Source: Mauremys mutica
Taxonomy: Eukaryota; Chordata; Testudines; Geoemydidae
Length of the DNA: 64,000 nt
Reading direction: 5' to 3'
Assembly: GCF_020497125.1 (NCBI RefSeq)
Contig: NC_059073.1
Location: forward strand, 13,475,225-13,539,224
Shown: positions 10,290 through 22,440 of the stretch, in pieces
Numbering within the stretch: position 1 is the first letter of the stretch
Layout: every line of letters begins with the position of its first letter
Notes under the pieces: model-generated
Told to the model about the DNA's origin: nothing
What the model saw: the letters and a program-made list of their open reading frames with translations, nothing else
Databases searched by the model: none
Made by a program: the position numbers and the translations under genes

Positions 10290-11440
10290 GGAGAGGTTCA
10301 TATGGGACTTGAGTAATGTGGAATTAAAGGAAGGTAATATAATTAATGCCAGTCAACTGTGGGTTTATGGAAAGTCTGTCAAACTACCATGATATCTTTT
10401 TTTATGAGATTACCAGTTTGAATGATAAAGGCAATAAGGTTGATGTAATATAATTAGACTTCCGTTAGGTGTTTGACTTAGTATTACATAACATTTTGAT
10501 TAAAAATATTGAATGTGTTGCTGTAGTCATGTCTGTCCCAGTATATTAGAGAGACAAGATTGGTAAGGTAATATCTTTTATTGATCAGCTTCCGTTGGTG
10601 TTCTCTCTCACCAACAGAAGCTGGTCCAATACAAAATATTACCTCATCCGCCTGTGTCTCTAATAAAATTAACATGGCACGCATTAAATAAATTAAAGGC
10701 TGGATAATTGATAGGTCTCAAAATGTAATTATAAATGAGGAAGCATCATTGAACAATGGGTGTGTTTCCAGCAGAGTTCTGCAGAGATCAATTCTTGGCC
10801 ATATGCTATTTAACATTTTTATTAATGACTTGGAAGAAAATATCTGATAAAGTTTGCAGATGACCTACAAATTGGGGGAGTGATAAATAATGAAGAGGGC
10901 AGGTCAATGATAGAGTGATCTGGATTGCTTGGTAAACTGTGTGCAAGTAAACAATATATGTTTTAATATGGCTAAATGTAAATGTATCCATGTAGGAATA
11001 AAGAATGTAGGCCATACTTACAGGATGGGGGACTCTATCATTGGAAGCAGTGACTCTGTTAAAGATTTTGGGGTCATTGTGGATAGTCAGCTGAACACGC
11101 CCTCACCCATGTGACTCTGTGGCCAAAAGGCTAATTGGATGAATAAACAGGGAATCTCAAGAAGGAGTAAAGAAGTTAGTTTACTTCTGTGTTTGTCATT
11201 AGTGCGGCTGCTGTTGGATTACTATGTCCAGTTCTGGTGTCAACAGTTCAAGAAGGACTTTGATAAATTAGAGATGGTTCACAGAAGAGCGACAAGAATT
11301 ATTAAAGGATTGGAAAACATGCCTTAGAGTGATAGACTCAATGGCTCAGTCCATTTAGCTTAACAAAGAAGGTTAAGGGGTGACTTGATTACAGTATTTA
11401 AGTACCTACATGAGGAATAAATATGTAATAATGGGCTCTA
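10290..11440 (+). mobile_element. CR1 LINE fragment (3' half of ORF2)
   Basis: Broken frames read GNKVDVI then LDFR (RT motif A region, about 10430-10465), LFNIFINDL (about 10809-10835), a KFADD-type motif C around 10850, NICFNMAKCKCIHVG (about 10953-10997), DFGVIVDSQLN and RRATRIIKGLENMP (about 11283-11324). These are the standard CR1 RT and C-terminal phrases in the right order. There are several stops, and a palindromic repeat splits it at 10515-10665. Confidence 0.8.
10515..10665. repeat. Palindromic interspersed repeat, copy 1
   Basis: It has the shape 'gttgctgtagtcatgtctgtccca..' followed by two complementary arms: ggtaatatcttttattg..cttccgttggtg, and caccaacagaagctgg..aaatattacct. The same unit occurs at 24880-25015 and 61588-61762. 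It looks like a MITE-type repeat; I cannot assign the superfamily. Confidence 0.7.
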
Positions 11441-12879
11441 GAACTCAAGTTAATTTCTTTCCCACTTGTGTATCATCATCAGTAGTAAGGATTCTGCAGG
11501 CAAAATTATCATCTCAGTGACACCTGTGCAACTTCATTCCTTACAGTAGGCTTGGAATGATTTAATTTATAGACGCTTGGTAAGTGATTCTATTGATCTC
11601 AAGATGAATAGAATTTGCACCTCAATCTTGTTTAGTTGTTGTTGTTTCCGCAGGGCTAACAGTTGTAAATAGCTGACAGTGCTTATTATGCTCTTGCAGT
11701 AGTAAGACCATACTTAACTTTGCATCGGAATTTTCTGTTTTACAGGGTCTCTCTCTCATATTTTAAATCTGAAACATGCTACAGGGAACTTGTACCAAAT
11801 TTCAGCCACTAATTAATGTTCATGTGGAATAAACTCGTATGAGTTTGAGTGTTTCTGTGGTGTTGGTTTTAAAGGAAATTTGGGGAAACTGGAACACTGG
11901 AAAAGCCTGATATCTTTTCCACACAGCACTGCAGATTTAAAGGCTTCTGCTGCTCCCTGAGCAGTAACATTGTGACATCAGAAATAATCAGCCACTCCTT
12001 TCTCATGTCCTCCATTTTGTTTACATACTTGGGAGAGCACTGATTGCTTACCTGGTAGTCATTGCAATGGCTGCCTTTGAAAACTGGTTTACCACAGACT
12101 ATCATAACATTATAATGAAGGGTCACAGGAAAAATTGTAATGAGTTTTAAGGAGCTCCTGCTGTGCTCCTTGGGGTTTGTGCTGTGTAAGTTACACTGTT
12201 TCTTTTCAAAGGGTAATTGTTTCTTTCCTCAAAAAGGGTTTCATGAAAATAAGATATAAAATTAAAGCTCCTTATATATTTTTATATACTTACAAATCTC
12301 TGGCTTTCTGAATATTTACCTTTTTCAAAAAGGAGGAAATTATAGATCTGAGTCCCTACTCAGTTTTCTATTACACAATTTAAAAAGAAGTAATTTAAAG
12401 GTTGCAAGAAAAACAAAAAAAGTTTTGTTTGAATACAGTTTAGTTAAATTATTTCCAATATGTTGATCAACATGGCACTGAGTGGTGAAACATGGAGCTC
12501 CACAGAGATAACAGTAGCAATTAAATATACAGTGAAGACAACAATTGTGTAAATGCTTAATTATTTAAATAGCATATGTATGAAAATATTTTTTTTATTA
12601 AAAACTAAGGTAATTCACACACAAAAAGTTTAATGTTAAGCTTGTTCTCAGGAATGAACAAAATAAAAAAATTAGGCAATACAAAGTTTTCAGTTACTTG
12701 ATTGCATATTATTTTTTACATGGGATGCCTCGTTTATTCCATGCACAGGATGGATCTGATCTGGGGATTAATAGGGGTGTATAGAGAAGGACTCCTGCCT
12801 CATTTGTTGCAGAAGTTGAAAGTTTTGTAGTGAATGAGGTAGTGGACTGCGGGAAGAGAAAGGATGGTCTTATGGCTAG

Positions 12880-12995
12880 GGAAGTTGAAGTCACTCACCT
12901 GGAGACCTGGATTCTATCTTTGCCTCTTCCATAGAGTTCTTATGTGAAACTGGGCAAGTTACACCAAACTTTTCAGTCATTCCTCAATGTAATTA
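12880..12995 (+). repeat. MIR SINE remnant
   Basis: The run 'cacctggagacctggattctatctttgcctcttcc...atgtgaaactgggcaagttacaccaa' parallels the MIR core (gagacctgggttc..ctctgcc..tgaccttgggcaagt). Confidence 0.65.
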
Positions 12996-14493
12996 AAGAC
13001 TGTATCATAATGCGTATGCACAAGGGACTGAGGTAAGGGTGCATGGGCAATGCTCATGCTGGAATTTCCTAATTTGAGAGTGAGGCTGCTGATGACAACC
13101 TTCTCATGGTTTGCTCTGTTACATGCTAAGGCACAACCTGAGTCATCAAATCATCATTCAAACGTTGCTCCGCAAGGTCTCAGAGGAAACAACAATGGAA
13201 ATAATTACATTTTCATAGCTACTTTAAGGGAACTGTAGGCCCCGCCCTACAAATTTGCCAGTTCAACACCGAACTTGAGAATGCGTGGCTCTCTAACCTT
13301 TTAATCCTTAACATATTTCCTAACTTTTTATGGTTTCATTTATTGGTGATAGCAGCCTTACTTAATGTTAAATTAAGTTTTTTGTTTGTGAATTTTTACC
13401 ATGAAACTGAATAGATTTTACTTGAATACACCCAACAAGCAGTTCAGCTTTGAAGGAGCCATTTTAACACTGTTGCTATTCAGAGTTGAATTGCACTTTT
13501 AATTTTTGACTTTGAGGGCTCTTTTGGTTCATATGATGAATAAAAAGTACATATTAAAAATTACTCCTATTTTCCATTCTCAGTAAAGAGAGCCTTCTAA
13601 AGAGCTCAGGTTTTCCCTGTTGTAGGTATTTGAATATACTGAGGGGTTTTCATATATAAATGCTTGTAATATCTGTCTGATTATAGAGGACAATGAAAAC
13701 CTAATCGCATCAACTTTATATGACAGCATGCCATGAATATTACAGGAATAAAATAAATCATAGAGATCCATGCTTTTCATTGCAGAATTTCTAATTAAAT
13801 GTTGAGGTTCTGTCTCAAGTTATGACTTAGTCTTAAGCAGTGCCAGCTTTCTGGACTTGATGATTCCAGCTCTGTTGTTTGTTAATTAAGCCATCTGGAA
13901 AAGCAGAATGAAATTGTTTGTTTATAATGGGTCTGCACTTTTTATTTTTGTACTTGCTATTGATCAACTCCTGAAGTGACATACGCTTAGCTTCATTAAC
14001 TTTCAATGAGAAATTATTGTAAAAGCAGTAGAAGTAACTGCACAGAGTGCCCAATAGTTACTTCTGTTGATATTGTAAATTCTGATTTAGGGATATATTA
14101 AGCTGCACTGTTCTGAATGAATTGTGAATGGGTTAATGTGGTACCCAGACACACACTTATTGCAGAACAGTGAATTGCTAACTAACATAAATCCTCAGGG
14201 AATTTTTTTATTAACATTAATAGTTTCCATTCCCTCAATATGAAAATAGAACAGTGTCAGAGCACTTCATAACATGAAGTTCCTTCATAACTAGGACATT
14301 TTAAGTTACTTCTGGTCTCTGATTGTTCCTGAGTGGTTTCTGAGTAAGCAATAGCAATAGCACCAAACATTTGCAGATCTTGTAAAATGCTTTGGGGAGC
14401 TTGAAGTGTAACCCTCTGAAAAGTAATGGCATCTAGTTGGTGTGATACTGCTTTTTTATTCTTTGTTGTGTTGGTGGTTGAAGTTATACCATA

Positions 14494-14748
14494 TGCCAGT
14501 GCTTCTAAACCTTTTTTTGGCAACAGCTGGTTTTCCACCCTAAGACCTCTGTTGCAACAGCCAGTGCTTGGATTTGGAGCCACCAAAGCTCCGTTGTGAG
14601 TTGGAGGGCACACAGTGGAATGGGAAATGGTGTGATGGGAACCAGCAGAGGCAGCTCATTAAGGAAAAAGTGGGGAGTCTAGAGTAGCACTCATGAAATT
14701 CTGAATTAGCACCAATAAAAGCAATATATTAGTGGTTGGGAACTGCTA
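14494..14748. mobile_element. hAT-like non-autonomous remnant
   Basis: It begins cagtgcttctaaacct and ends agtggttgggaactg, which are approximate inverted repeats of the common hAT terminus cagtggttcccaacc. The possible 8-base duplication is imperfect (taccatat against taccgtag). The interior has no coding block. Confidence 0.5.
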
Positions 14749-15046
14749 CCGTAGATACACCCACCATTGTAATATCTGTTAACCAGTAAGATGCTACTGT
14801 AAAACGGGCTTTAAGAAATGAAGAGATTTTTGTGTGTAATATATGCATGACAACTTTGCTTCCAAAGCTACCAGAATTTTTTTGACAAGTTACAAATCAA
14901 TTTTCATGTGTCTATAATAACTTCTATTAAGACTGGTTTAGAAATTTCACCACTGATGCACATTTTCCATGACCTAATTTTATTGAGCAGTTATGATGCA
15001 CAGGATTGAGCTGTAGTTAATAACTGATTTACCATTATTTTTCCAG

Positions 15047-15189
15047 ACACTGGAAGCCATTCTGAATTTCAAATACTCTGGGGGACCAGGACATGCTGAT
15101 GGCTATTACAGGAACCTCTCCCTGGGCCTTCATGTGGAAGTGGAGCCATCTGTCTTCTTTACGCACGTCAGTACCCTTCCTGCAACAAG
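15047..15189 (+). CDS. TRAPPC9: TRAPPC9 internal coding exon (upstream of two)
   Basis: This is a 143-base internal exon with a pyrimidine tract and AG before it and GTAAGA after it. It starts in phase 0 (ACA CTG GAA) and leaves two bases (AG) for the next codon. The 47 codons read without a stop, beginning [15 protein letters not shown] and ending VSTLPAT. I recognise the peptide as the C-terminal half of TRAPPC9 (NIBP, the Trs120 homologue). TRAPPC9 is a subunit of TRAPPII, a Golgi-associated Rab guanine-nucleotide exchange complex, and is also reported to act in NF-kappaB signalling. The segment belongs to the beta-sandwich-rich part of the protein and has no catalytic residues. The reading frame is intact, while every transposon frame around it is broken, which argues for selection. 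The next exon continues the same protein in the right phase 17.4 kb downstream. The family assignment is from memory of the vertebrate sequence and is strong. Confidence 0.95.
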
Positions 15190-16169
15190 GTAAGACTTCC
15201 AGTCATCCTTGCAACCCAGGATATCCACAGCAACATGCAGACAAAAGCTGCTGAATGGAATTAATAAGATGTATGGAGAGATGTGTGGAACTGCTGGATA
15301 TTTTATAAGATACCAACTGTAACTTACCTTTTACTTAGAAAACCTGACTTTGTGGTTAAACAGTCCATGTGCATTGGAAAATTTCTATAGTTCATATATT
15401 TTCACCTTGCTATAGTTTGAAAATAAAACATTTCCGTTTATAATGGGTACCTTCTTCCGTGTATCTTGACTGCAATTGTGAAGGTTTTAGTGTTGCTGTC
15501 TGCTGTTTTAGACTGTGTTCTGCATGCTACTGGATACCAATGAAAAGTAAGTTTTGGTCATTCTTTCCTAAGTGGATTTTTACCTGTTTCTCATAGATGA
15601 TAAAATAAAGTTTTCTATTTATAGTGACTTTCATCCAAGGATAGTATATAGAATATAGTCAAAGGTCAAAATTTTCAAACTTTGGGTGCCTAAAGTTAAT
15701 CAACAATACTGAACAGAAAGTTCTTCTATTAATTATATTTGCTGCTATTATAATTACCTGATAAATAGTAAAACCTCAATTCTGTATAGTCAGTTTCATT
15801 ATCTTCTTTTTATTTGAGGTATTTCTTGAGCCAACAACTATTTTATGAAAATTAATTTTGCATGTTAAAGTGGTTCTTCTAGTGATTGCTGCATGATGGT
15901 ATAAAAGGCAGGGCCGTCCCAGACCATGCTCAGTTCCTCCTTACCACCCGTGATCGATAGAGTGCATTGCTTTGCTTCTGCAAGTTTATTTTTAGAGGGA
16001 AATTATCTTCCTTTCTGTACATAGGTAAGTTCGTGGCCTTTGCTAGTATTAAGATTAGTGTAGCTCTTCTTTGTTTTTCTTGGAACAGGGGTTCCCTCTT
16101 ATTCACAGTGCCACAGTATGCCTCAGTCTCTGGGTTTTAAGCCTTTTGCTGGCTTGTAAGAAATATGTG

Positions 16170-16480
16170 CTGGTGAGTGACTTGTATTCCATATGCCTTA
16201 AATGCACTGGTGAGAGTCACAATCTAGACCACTGCCAGATTTGCAAGGACTTTAAATCCCTGACAAAAGAGGACAGAGAGGTGAGACCGCATCACCTCCT
16301 CGTGCAGGCCGCCTTGTGTTCCCCTTCTGACCCTTCCCACTCAGGGCGGGCACCAAGTATTCCAACATCGGTGAGGAGCAGTCCTGCAGACATTGCTTCT
16401 GAAACTCAGCACCAATCCCCTTCTCTGGTGCTGAGAAAGAAGAACAGAAGTTCAGACCAGAACAGTAAACGACAGTAAGC
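16170..16480 (+). pseudogene. DIRS gag-like N-terminus
   Basis: The frame reads LVSDLYSICLKCTGESHNLD followed by HCQICKDFKSLTKEDREVRP. This gives two C-x2-C pairs and a basic region, the DIRS gag zinc-finger-like start; compare the copy at 4271. The frame then becomes serine/proline-rich and ends at a stop at 16476. The frame opens at 16071, but its first 35 or so residues look like leader translated by chance. Confidence 0.7.
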
Positions 16481-16954
16481 AATCTGGAGGATAAGGTAGA
16501 GTGTCCTATGGAAAGAGAGATTCCCCAGCAGTGACCTATTTTCATCAAGGGTCTTCAGCTCTGGCACTGGTGCCTGTGCTATTGATGTTGTAGTGCTGAC
16601 TCCTTTGGTGCAACAACAGCATCAGGAAAATCTCTTGATACCACTGGTGCCAGAGGCCTGTGCAGAAGCACAGGACCTACTTTGCCTCTCGATACTGGAT
16701 TCTCTGATTGTCCAGGAGACAAGTTGACAGGTACCAGTGGAAGTTAGGCCCTGGCTACACACAATCTCGGAGACCAGATCAGTACTTGGTACTGTGAAGG
16801 CTAGATCTATGAAGCATGCAGTCCAGCAGTAAATCTAGCATGCTGTCCCAGGTTCTGGAGATATGTTCCTGGATCTTGGCACCACTTGGCACATCACCAG
16901 TGTGGTCAAGCAATTCAAGGTCCTCCTCAGAGTCTGAGATACACCTAGTGTACA

Positions 16955-17457
16955 CCGAGTGACCTAGACAAATTGGAGGATTGGGCCAAAAGAAATCTGA
17001 TGAGATTCACCAAGGACAAGTGCAGAGTCCTGCATGTAGGATAGAAGAATCCCATGCACCACTGCAGGCGGGGAACCGACTGGCTAAGCAGCAGTTCTGC
17101 AGAAAAGGATCTGGGGATTACAGTGGATGAGAAGCTGGATATGAGTCAGCAGTGTGCCCTTGTTGCCAAGAAGGCTAATGGCATATTGGGCTGCATTAGT
17201 AGGAGCATTGCTAGAAGATCTAGGGAAGTGATTATTTCCCTCTATTCGGCATTGGTGAGGCCACATCTGGTGTATTGCATCCAGTTTTGGGCCCCACACT
17301 ACTGAAAGCATGTGGACAAATTAGAGAGAGTCCAGCAGAGGGCAACGAAAGCCCTGTCTGGGATGATTTAGTTGGTGTTGGTCCTGCTTTGAGCAGGGGA
17401 TTGGACTAGATGACCTCCTGAGGTCTCTTCCAACCATAATCTTCTATGATTCTACAT
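16955..17457 (+). mobile_element. CR1 LINE insertion, internally deleted
   Basis: It runs from 'gacctagacaaattggagga' through the frame [50 protein letters not shown] (to about 17303). It then jumps at about 17350 from 'cagcagagggcaacgaa' directly into the 3' UTR 'agccctgtctgggatgatttag' and the terminal 'ttctatgattcta'. It sits inside DIRS gag sequence, so it is younger than that DIRS copy. The same subfamily is at 59320-60537. Confidence 0.8.
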
Positions 17458-17799
17458 ACTTATGCCCCTTGTTCCTGATGACACTCCCCTTCACCTTAAT
17501 TGTGGGAATTCTGTTCTTGGTACCCACTGGAGTTTCAGAGACATGGATCCATGGAGCAGTGATTGCCAAGGTTCTATGCCATACACATGGTCTTTCTGGA
17601 ACCTGTGGGACATGCCTCCCACTTTCAGATCCTCCCTGGTTCTTAAGACTTACAGATCTAGCAGATGACAGGCTAGCTCATGCAAGTAGATCTAGGAGGT
17701 TATTGTCAGTACTGAGGTTGGTTCTGATCCAAGACCCTGAAGACCAGACTCAGGGTTCGGAACCTTGACCCATCTCACTACAGGAGGATCAACCTCAGC

Positions 17800-18660
17800 C
17801 TCCTCTGCATTCTTCCTATTCATCATCTGCAGAGACTCTTGTCTCCTGGGATTTCTCACCTGTCCAGGATGACTACAGGGCTTGTCAAGAGCTTTAAAAG
17901 AGAGTATCTACTTCTCTTGATATTCCTGATGAAGTAGTTCAAGAGAGTTCTCACAGGCTGGTGGACATTCTGGGTTCAGCAGGACCTTCTAGAATGGCTC
18001 TACCTATCAATGAGGCCATCCTAGAACCTACAAAATCTTTGTGGAAAAACATGCTGTCTTCCTCTGACAGCTAAGAAAACTGAGAAAAGATACCATGCCT
18101 GCTATTTTCAAGCACATCCTTCACCAGGTTTCCCAGTTGTCTCTGCAGTGAAAGAAAGTGTGTGTCAGGGATGATTTCCTTCTACCAAAAGACAAAGATG
18201 CCTTGTCAGTGGAAAACTTTTGTACCACATCTTGTCTATGGTTTTGTATCTCTAACCAATAAACCTTATTGGCCAGATACAACTTCTCCCTCTGAGCCAA
18301 TACCCTGAAGATCTCTGACAAGTTGACAGAGGATGCCAGACAGGAGTTCTAGACCATGTTAGATGAGGGCAAGCTGATGGCTTGGACCTCTCTACAAGCA
18401 TCCTTAGATGGGGGGAGATTCAGGAAGTACATGTAAATGTTCATGACTTTAGTCCTTGGGTCCCCCATAAAAGATCTAGCAGATGATCTAGGATCTCCCT
18501 ATCTCACAGAAGATGGATGAGATGGTCCACACTGAAATAATTGGAAATTTACATGTCGTTCTCTAAAAGAAAGCAGTTCCACCTTCAGTCTCTACGGGAG
18601 TGCCAGGTTTTCCTACAATAGCATAATCAATCTAGAAAACGAGGGAAAAAACACAGAAGA
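17800..18660 (+). pseudogene. DIRS gag middle part, degraded
   Basis: In one frame: VVQESSHRLVDILGSAGPSR, then MALPINEAILEPTKSLWKN (about 17997-18050). The 'ALPxNEAILEPxxxLW' block is characteristic of vertebrate DIRS gag-like proteins. After 18070 the frame shifts several times and stops accumulate. No known enzymatic role; the protein is thought to package the RNA. Confidence 0.6.
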
Positions 18661-18892
18661 CCTCCTCCACAATTGTCGTCTTCTGTGAGTTCTTCAAGAT
18701 AGTTGGGATATCCCAACCAGATTGCAATGTACCAGTTTTTCTCTCCCCTAATTTTTCCAACAGGTTATCCCACTTTCTGTGTAGTTGGTCCCCCTAATTA
18801 CTGTGGAACAGGGATACACCTTGCAGTTTATTTCCAGTCCCTCCCTCAACTTCTCTCCCTGTCCCTCATCAAAGACCACTCTCATGAGGATG

Positions 18893-18965
18893 TGCAAATA
18901 TTTATAATTAAAAATAAATATAAAGTGAGCACTTTACACTTTGTATTCTGTGTTGTAATTGAAGA
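18893..18965 (+). mobile_element. hAT end fragment
   Basis: It matches the right-hand part of the hAT at 20094-21310 through 'caaatattt..aaataaatataaagtgagcact..acactttgtattctgtgttgtaattgaa'. The truncated DIRS copy directly precedes it. Confidence 0.6.
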
Positions 18966-19119
18966 GAAGTCTGTCTGATCCACATGCTCCTCTGCAGCAA
19001 TTGGCTTTCCCCCCCCCTCTTAGTTTAAAAACTGTTCTGCAACCTTTTTAATGTTAAGTACCAGCAGTCTGGATCCACTTTGGTTTAGGTGGAGCCCATC
19101 CTTCCTGGATAGGCTCCCC

Positions 19120-20093
19120 CATCCCAAAAGATAAGAGGGAAGATCCTTTCATGGATTGAGAACTGGTTAAAAGACAGGGAACAAAGGGTAGGAATAAATG
19201 GAAAATTTTCAGAATGGAGAGGGGTAACTAGTGATGTTCCCCAAGGGTCAGTCCTAGGACCAATCCTATTGAACTTATTGATAAATGATCTGGAGAAAGG
19301 GGTAAACAGTGAGGTGGCAAAGTTAGCAGATGATACTAAACTGCTCAAGATAGTTAAGACCAAAGCAGATTGTGAAGAACTTCGAAAAGATCTCACAAAA
19401 CGAAGTGATTGGGCAACAAAATGGCAAATGAAATGTAATGTGGATAAATGTAAAGTAATGCACATTGGAAAAAATAACCCCAACTATACATACAATACTG
19501 CATACAGATGTGGTCTCTTCATTAGAAAAGGTTCAGAGAAGGGCAACTAAAATGATTAGGGGTTTGGAACGGGTCCCATATGAGGAGAGATTAAAGAGGC
19601 TAGGACTTTTCAGCTTGGAAAAGAGGAGACTAAGCGGGGATATGCTAGAGGTATATAAAATCATGAGAAAGTGAATAAGGAAAAGTTATTTACTTGTTCC
19701 TATAATATAGGAACTAGGGGTCATCAAATGAAATTAATGGGCAGCAGGTTTAAAACAAATAAAAGGAAGTTCTTCAGACAGCGCACAGTCAACCTGTGGA
19801 ACTCCTTGCCTGAGGAGGTTGTGAAGCTAGGACTATAACAGGATTTAAAAGAGAACTAGATAAATTCATGCAGGTTAAATCTATGAATGGCTATTAGCCA
19901 GGATGGGTAAGGAATGATGTCCCCAGCCTCTGTTTGTCAGAGGGTGGAGATGGGCGGCAGGGGAGAGATCACTTGATTATTACCTGTTAGGTTCACTTCC
20001 TCTGGGCAGCTGGCATTGGCCACTGTCGGTAGACAGGATACTGGGCTGGATGGACCTTTGGTCTGACACAGTATGGCTATTCTTATGTTCTTA
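19120..20093 (+). mobile_element. CR1 LINE fragment, 3' part
   Basis: Frame phrases in order: RIGGKIFRMERG-type block, then NLLINDLEKGVNSEVAKLAD followed by DTKLL (RT motif C as LADD, about 19269-19347), [19 protein letters not shown] (about 19429-19483), then [15 protein letters not shown] (19620 on). It ends with the family tail 'tatggctattcttatgttctta' at 20092. About 200 bases are deleted between 19495 and 19505 (CNTAYRCG), and one stop follows. The 3' end abuts hAT sequence. Confidence 0.85.
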
Positions 20094-21315
20094 CAATGTC
20101 ACCTGAAAGTGAGAAAAGGTATTTGCATGGCACTATTGTAGCCCGCATCGCAAGATACTTGCATAGCAGATGCTCTAAAGATTCATATGTCCCTTCATGC
20201 TTCAATCATCATTCCAAAGGATATGCATTCATGCTGATGACAGGTTCTGCTCAATAACCATTCAAAGCAGTGTGGACCGATGCATGTTCACTTTCATTAT
20301 CTGAATCACCAGCAGAAGGTTGATTTTCTTTTTTGGTGGTTCGGATTCTGTAGTTTCCGCATTGGAGTTTTGCTCTTTTAAGACTTCTGAAAGCATGCTC
20401 CACACCTCGTCCTTCTCAGATTTTGGAAGGCACTTCAGATTCTTAAACCTTGGGTCAAGTGCTGTAGATATCTTTAGAAATCTCACATTGGTATCTTCTT
20501 TGCGTTCTGTGAAATCTGCAGTGAAAGTGTTCTTAAAATGAGCAACATGTGCTGGATCATCATCCGAGACTACTATAACATGAAATATATGACAGAATGT
20601 GGGTAAAACAGAGCAGGGGACATACAATTCTCCCCCCAAGGAGTTCAGTCATAAATTTAATTAATGCATTTTTTTTTAAATGAGGATCATCAGCATGGAA
20701 ACATGTTCTCTGGAATGGTGGCCTTAGCACGAAGGGGCAAACAGATGTTTAGCATATCTGGCATGTAAATACCTTGTAATACCGGCTACAGCAGTGCCAT
20801 GTGAACCCCTGTTCTCACTTTCTGGTGACATTGTAAAGAAGAAGCAGGTAGCATTGTCTCCCATAAATGTAAACAAACTTGTTTGCCTTAGCGATTGGCT
20901 GAACAAGAAGTTGGACTGAGTGGACTTGTAGCCTCTGAAGTTTTACATTGTTTTGTTTTTGAGTGCAGTTATGTAGGGAAAAAATCTACATTTGTAAGTT
21001 GCACTTTCACGGTAAAGCGATTGCACTGCGGTATATGTATGAGGTGAATTGAAAAATACTATTTCTTTTGTTTATATTACTATTTTTATTACAAATATTT
21101 ACACTGTAAAAATGATAGTGATCACTATACACTTTGTATTCTGTGTTGTAAATGAAATCAATACATTTGAAAATGTAGAAAAATAACCAAAACTATTTAA
21201 TACATTTCAATTGGTATTTTGTTGCTTAAGGGTGTGATTAAAACTGCGATTAATTTTAATGGTGATTAATTTTTTAATTAATCGTGCAAGCTAACTGCGA
21301 TTAATCAACAGCATT
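20094..21315. mobile_element. hAT transposon piece with inverted duplicate of transposase 3' end
   Basis: The - strand frame at 20262-20639 reads FLKISTALDPRFKNLKCLPK and continues as hAT transposase. Its dimerisation domain lies on the - strand at about 20094-20200 (TYESLEHLLCKYLAMRATIV, then SLSGDIV). A second dimerisation domain lies on the + strand at about 20730-20920 (LACKYLVIPATAVPCEPLFS, then LSGDIV..LSDWLNKK). The two ends face away from each other, forming an inverted repeat of roughly 150 bases. The right end is rich in 'cgattaat' words (21240-21310), the terminus also seen inverted at 63881-64000. The left end is missing; a CR1 abuts there. Confidence 0.75.
20262..20639 (-). pseudogene. 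hAT transposase C-terminal fragment
   Basis: This 125-residue open stretch reads DDDPAHVAHFKNTFTADFTE, then FLKISTALDPRFKNLKCLPK, DEVWSMLSEVLKEQ and a PPKKK basic stretch. The LDPRFK word is shared by hAT transposases just upstream of their dimerisation domain. The catalytic N-terminal part (RNase H-like fold with D, D and E) is not present. The frame is lost at 20262 before the dimerisation domain. It cannot encode an active enzyme. Confidence 0.7.
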
Positions 21316-22324
21316 ACTTTTTCCTTGCACTTACCTAGTTTTAGAACAGTAATTTAATATTAACAGTTAATACAAGCTAAAGATAGTTGCTTGTAATTGT
21401 AATCTCCTATGATTAAAAATCTAATCTTTGTACTTATCAGTCATACAACATTCCTCTATGCATTTGATGATGATAACGTACTTGAGAGATGTAATAACTT
21501 CATTAATACTTTCTAAACTTCAATAAAGATTGCAGGTTTAAAGTTTATAATTTACCTTTAGAAGTTCCTTATTTGTGTTTATTTTCTGGAATATGTCCCT
21601 CTCATCCTATGATACGCAAACATGTTCAGGAGTGAAATAAACCACAGATTTACCTTTTTGTGATTAAGGTTTAATTTTGTACATACATGTCTTATACATT
21701 CACATAGTCAAATCTTACAATTTTAGTGCTAGGCTGATTTACTGAATACTGTGTTTAAAATTGATGTGTTACACTATGGGGATAATTTTATTCTTTTTCA
21801 GTTGTGCTAAGTTCATACATGGTGCTAACTGAAAAATATGGTAAATATAATCAAATTGTATGGGTATATACTTCAGGGATTGTGTAAATGCTTGTAATCC
21901 AGTTGTGGGGGTGTTTACTTTGGGGACTCTGTAAATACTCAGCAAAACATTGATACTGTTTTACAAAAATTCCACGGAACCTAGAAAACTACAAACCTCT
22001 CCAAGGGGATCCACAACTCATTCACTCTGCTGGCTCATTGTATGGTAAAAGATCTGTTGTTGTCTTTCCTGTGTAACCATAAGGCTTTTAAGCTTTTATA
22101 AACAACCTCCCCTCACCATTCCTTAAATATAAATAACACTATGACTGGATTATGTAATCTTAATATGGAAACATATTTCAGTACTTCTTATTTTATACGT
22201 ATTTTATTGTTTATGGGTTTTTTTTCCCGCTTGTTCTTTCATCCAATAATCTCAAAAAGCATTTTCCACGTGTTATTCATGTCTACCCTGCCCAAGGTTT
22301 GTAGATGAAAATTAAAGTTCTTTG

Positions 22325-22440
22325 AAATGACTGACCCACAGTCATGAAGCGAGTCTGAGGCAAAGCTAGGAACTCAGCCAACTACAAGTCACCTGCTCTA
22401 AATGCTAGGTACCATAACCACTTTCCCAACACTCATTAGG
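22325..22440 (-). repeat. MIR SINE remnant
   Basis: 'tgacccacagtcatgaagcgagtctgaggcaaagctaggaactcagccaactac...ctgctctaaatgctaggtaccataacc' is the reverse complement of the MIR core, in the form usually seen in sauropsids (ggtcacacagcaagtc..ggcagagccaggaa..). Confidence 0.7.

Larger units (their letters stand above)
1..15046 (+). other. TRAPPC9: TRAPPC9 intron, 3' part
   Basis: This is non-coding sequence upstream of the 15047 exon, ending in an acceptor with the tract TTATTTTTCCAG. Outside the repeats listed separately I see no coding exon. The stretches 1-1370, 1510-3900, 11450-12880 and 13000-14490 are AT-rich and hold only short AT runs, a (GA)n tract at 650-665 and a C run at 3851-3859. 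Confidence 0.85.
15866..18890 (+). mobile_element. DIRS retrotransposon fragment: leader, gag and start of RT
   Basis: The leader (gtggttcttctagtgattgctgc, 15870 on) resembles the start of the copy at 62416. Next come the gag cysteine motif (16191-16310), a CR1 inserted at 16955-17457, further gag sequence to about 18650, and an RT start near 18760-18885 (NRLSHFL..W, then QGYTLQF). The element then stops where hAT sequence begins at about 18893. The recombinase and 3' end are absent. Confidence 0.75.

Noticed and set aside
16252..16548. 98-residue frame on the - strand
   Set aside because: Antisense shadow of the DIRS gag fragment.
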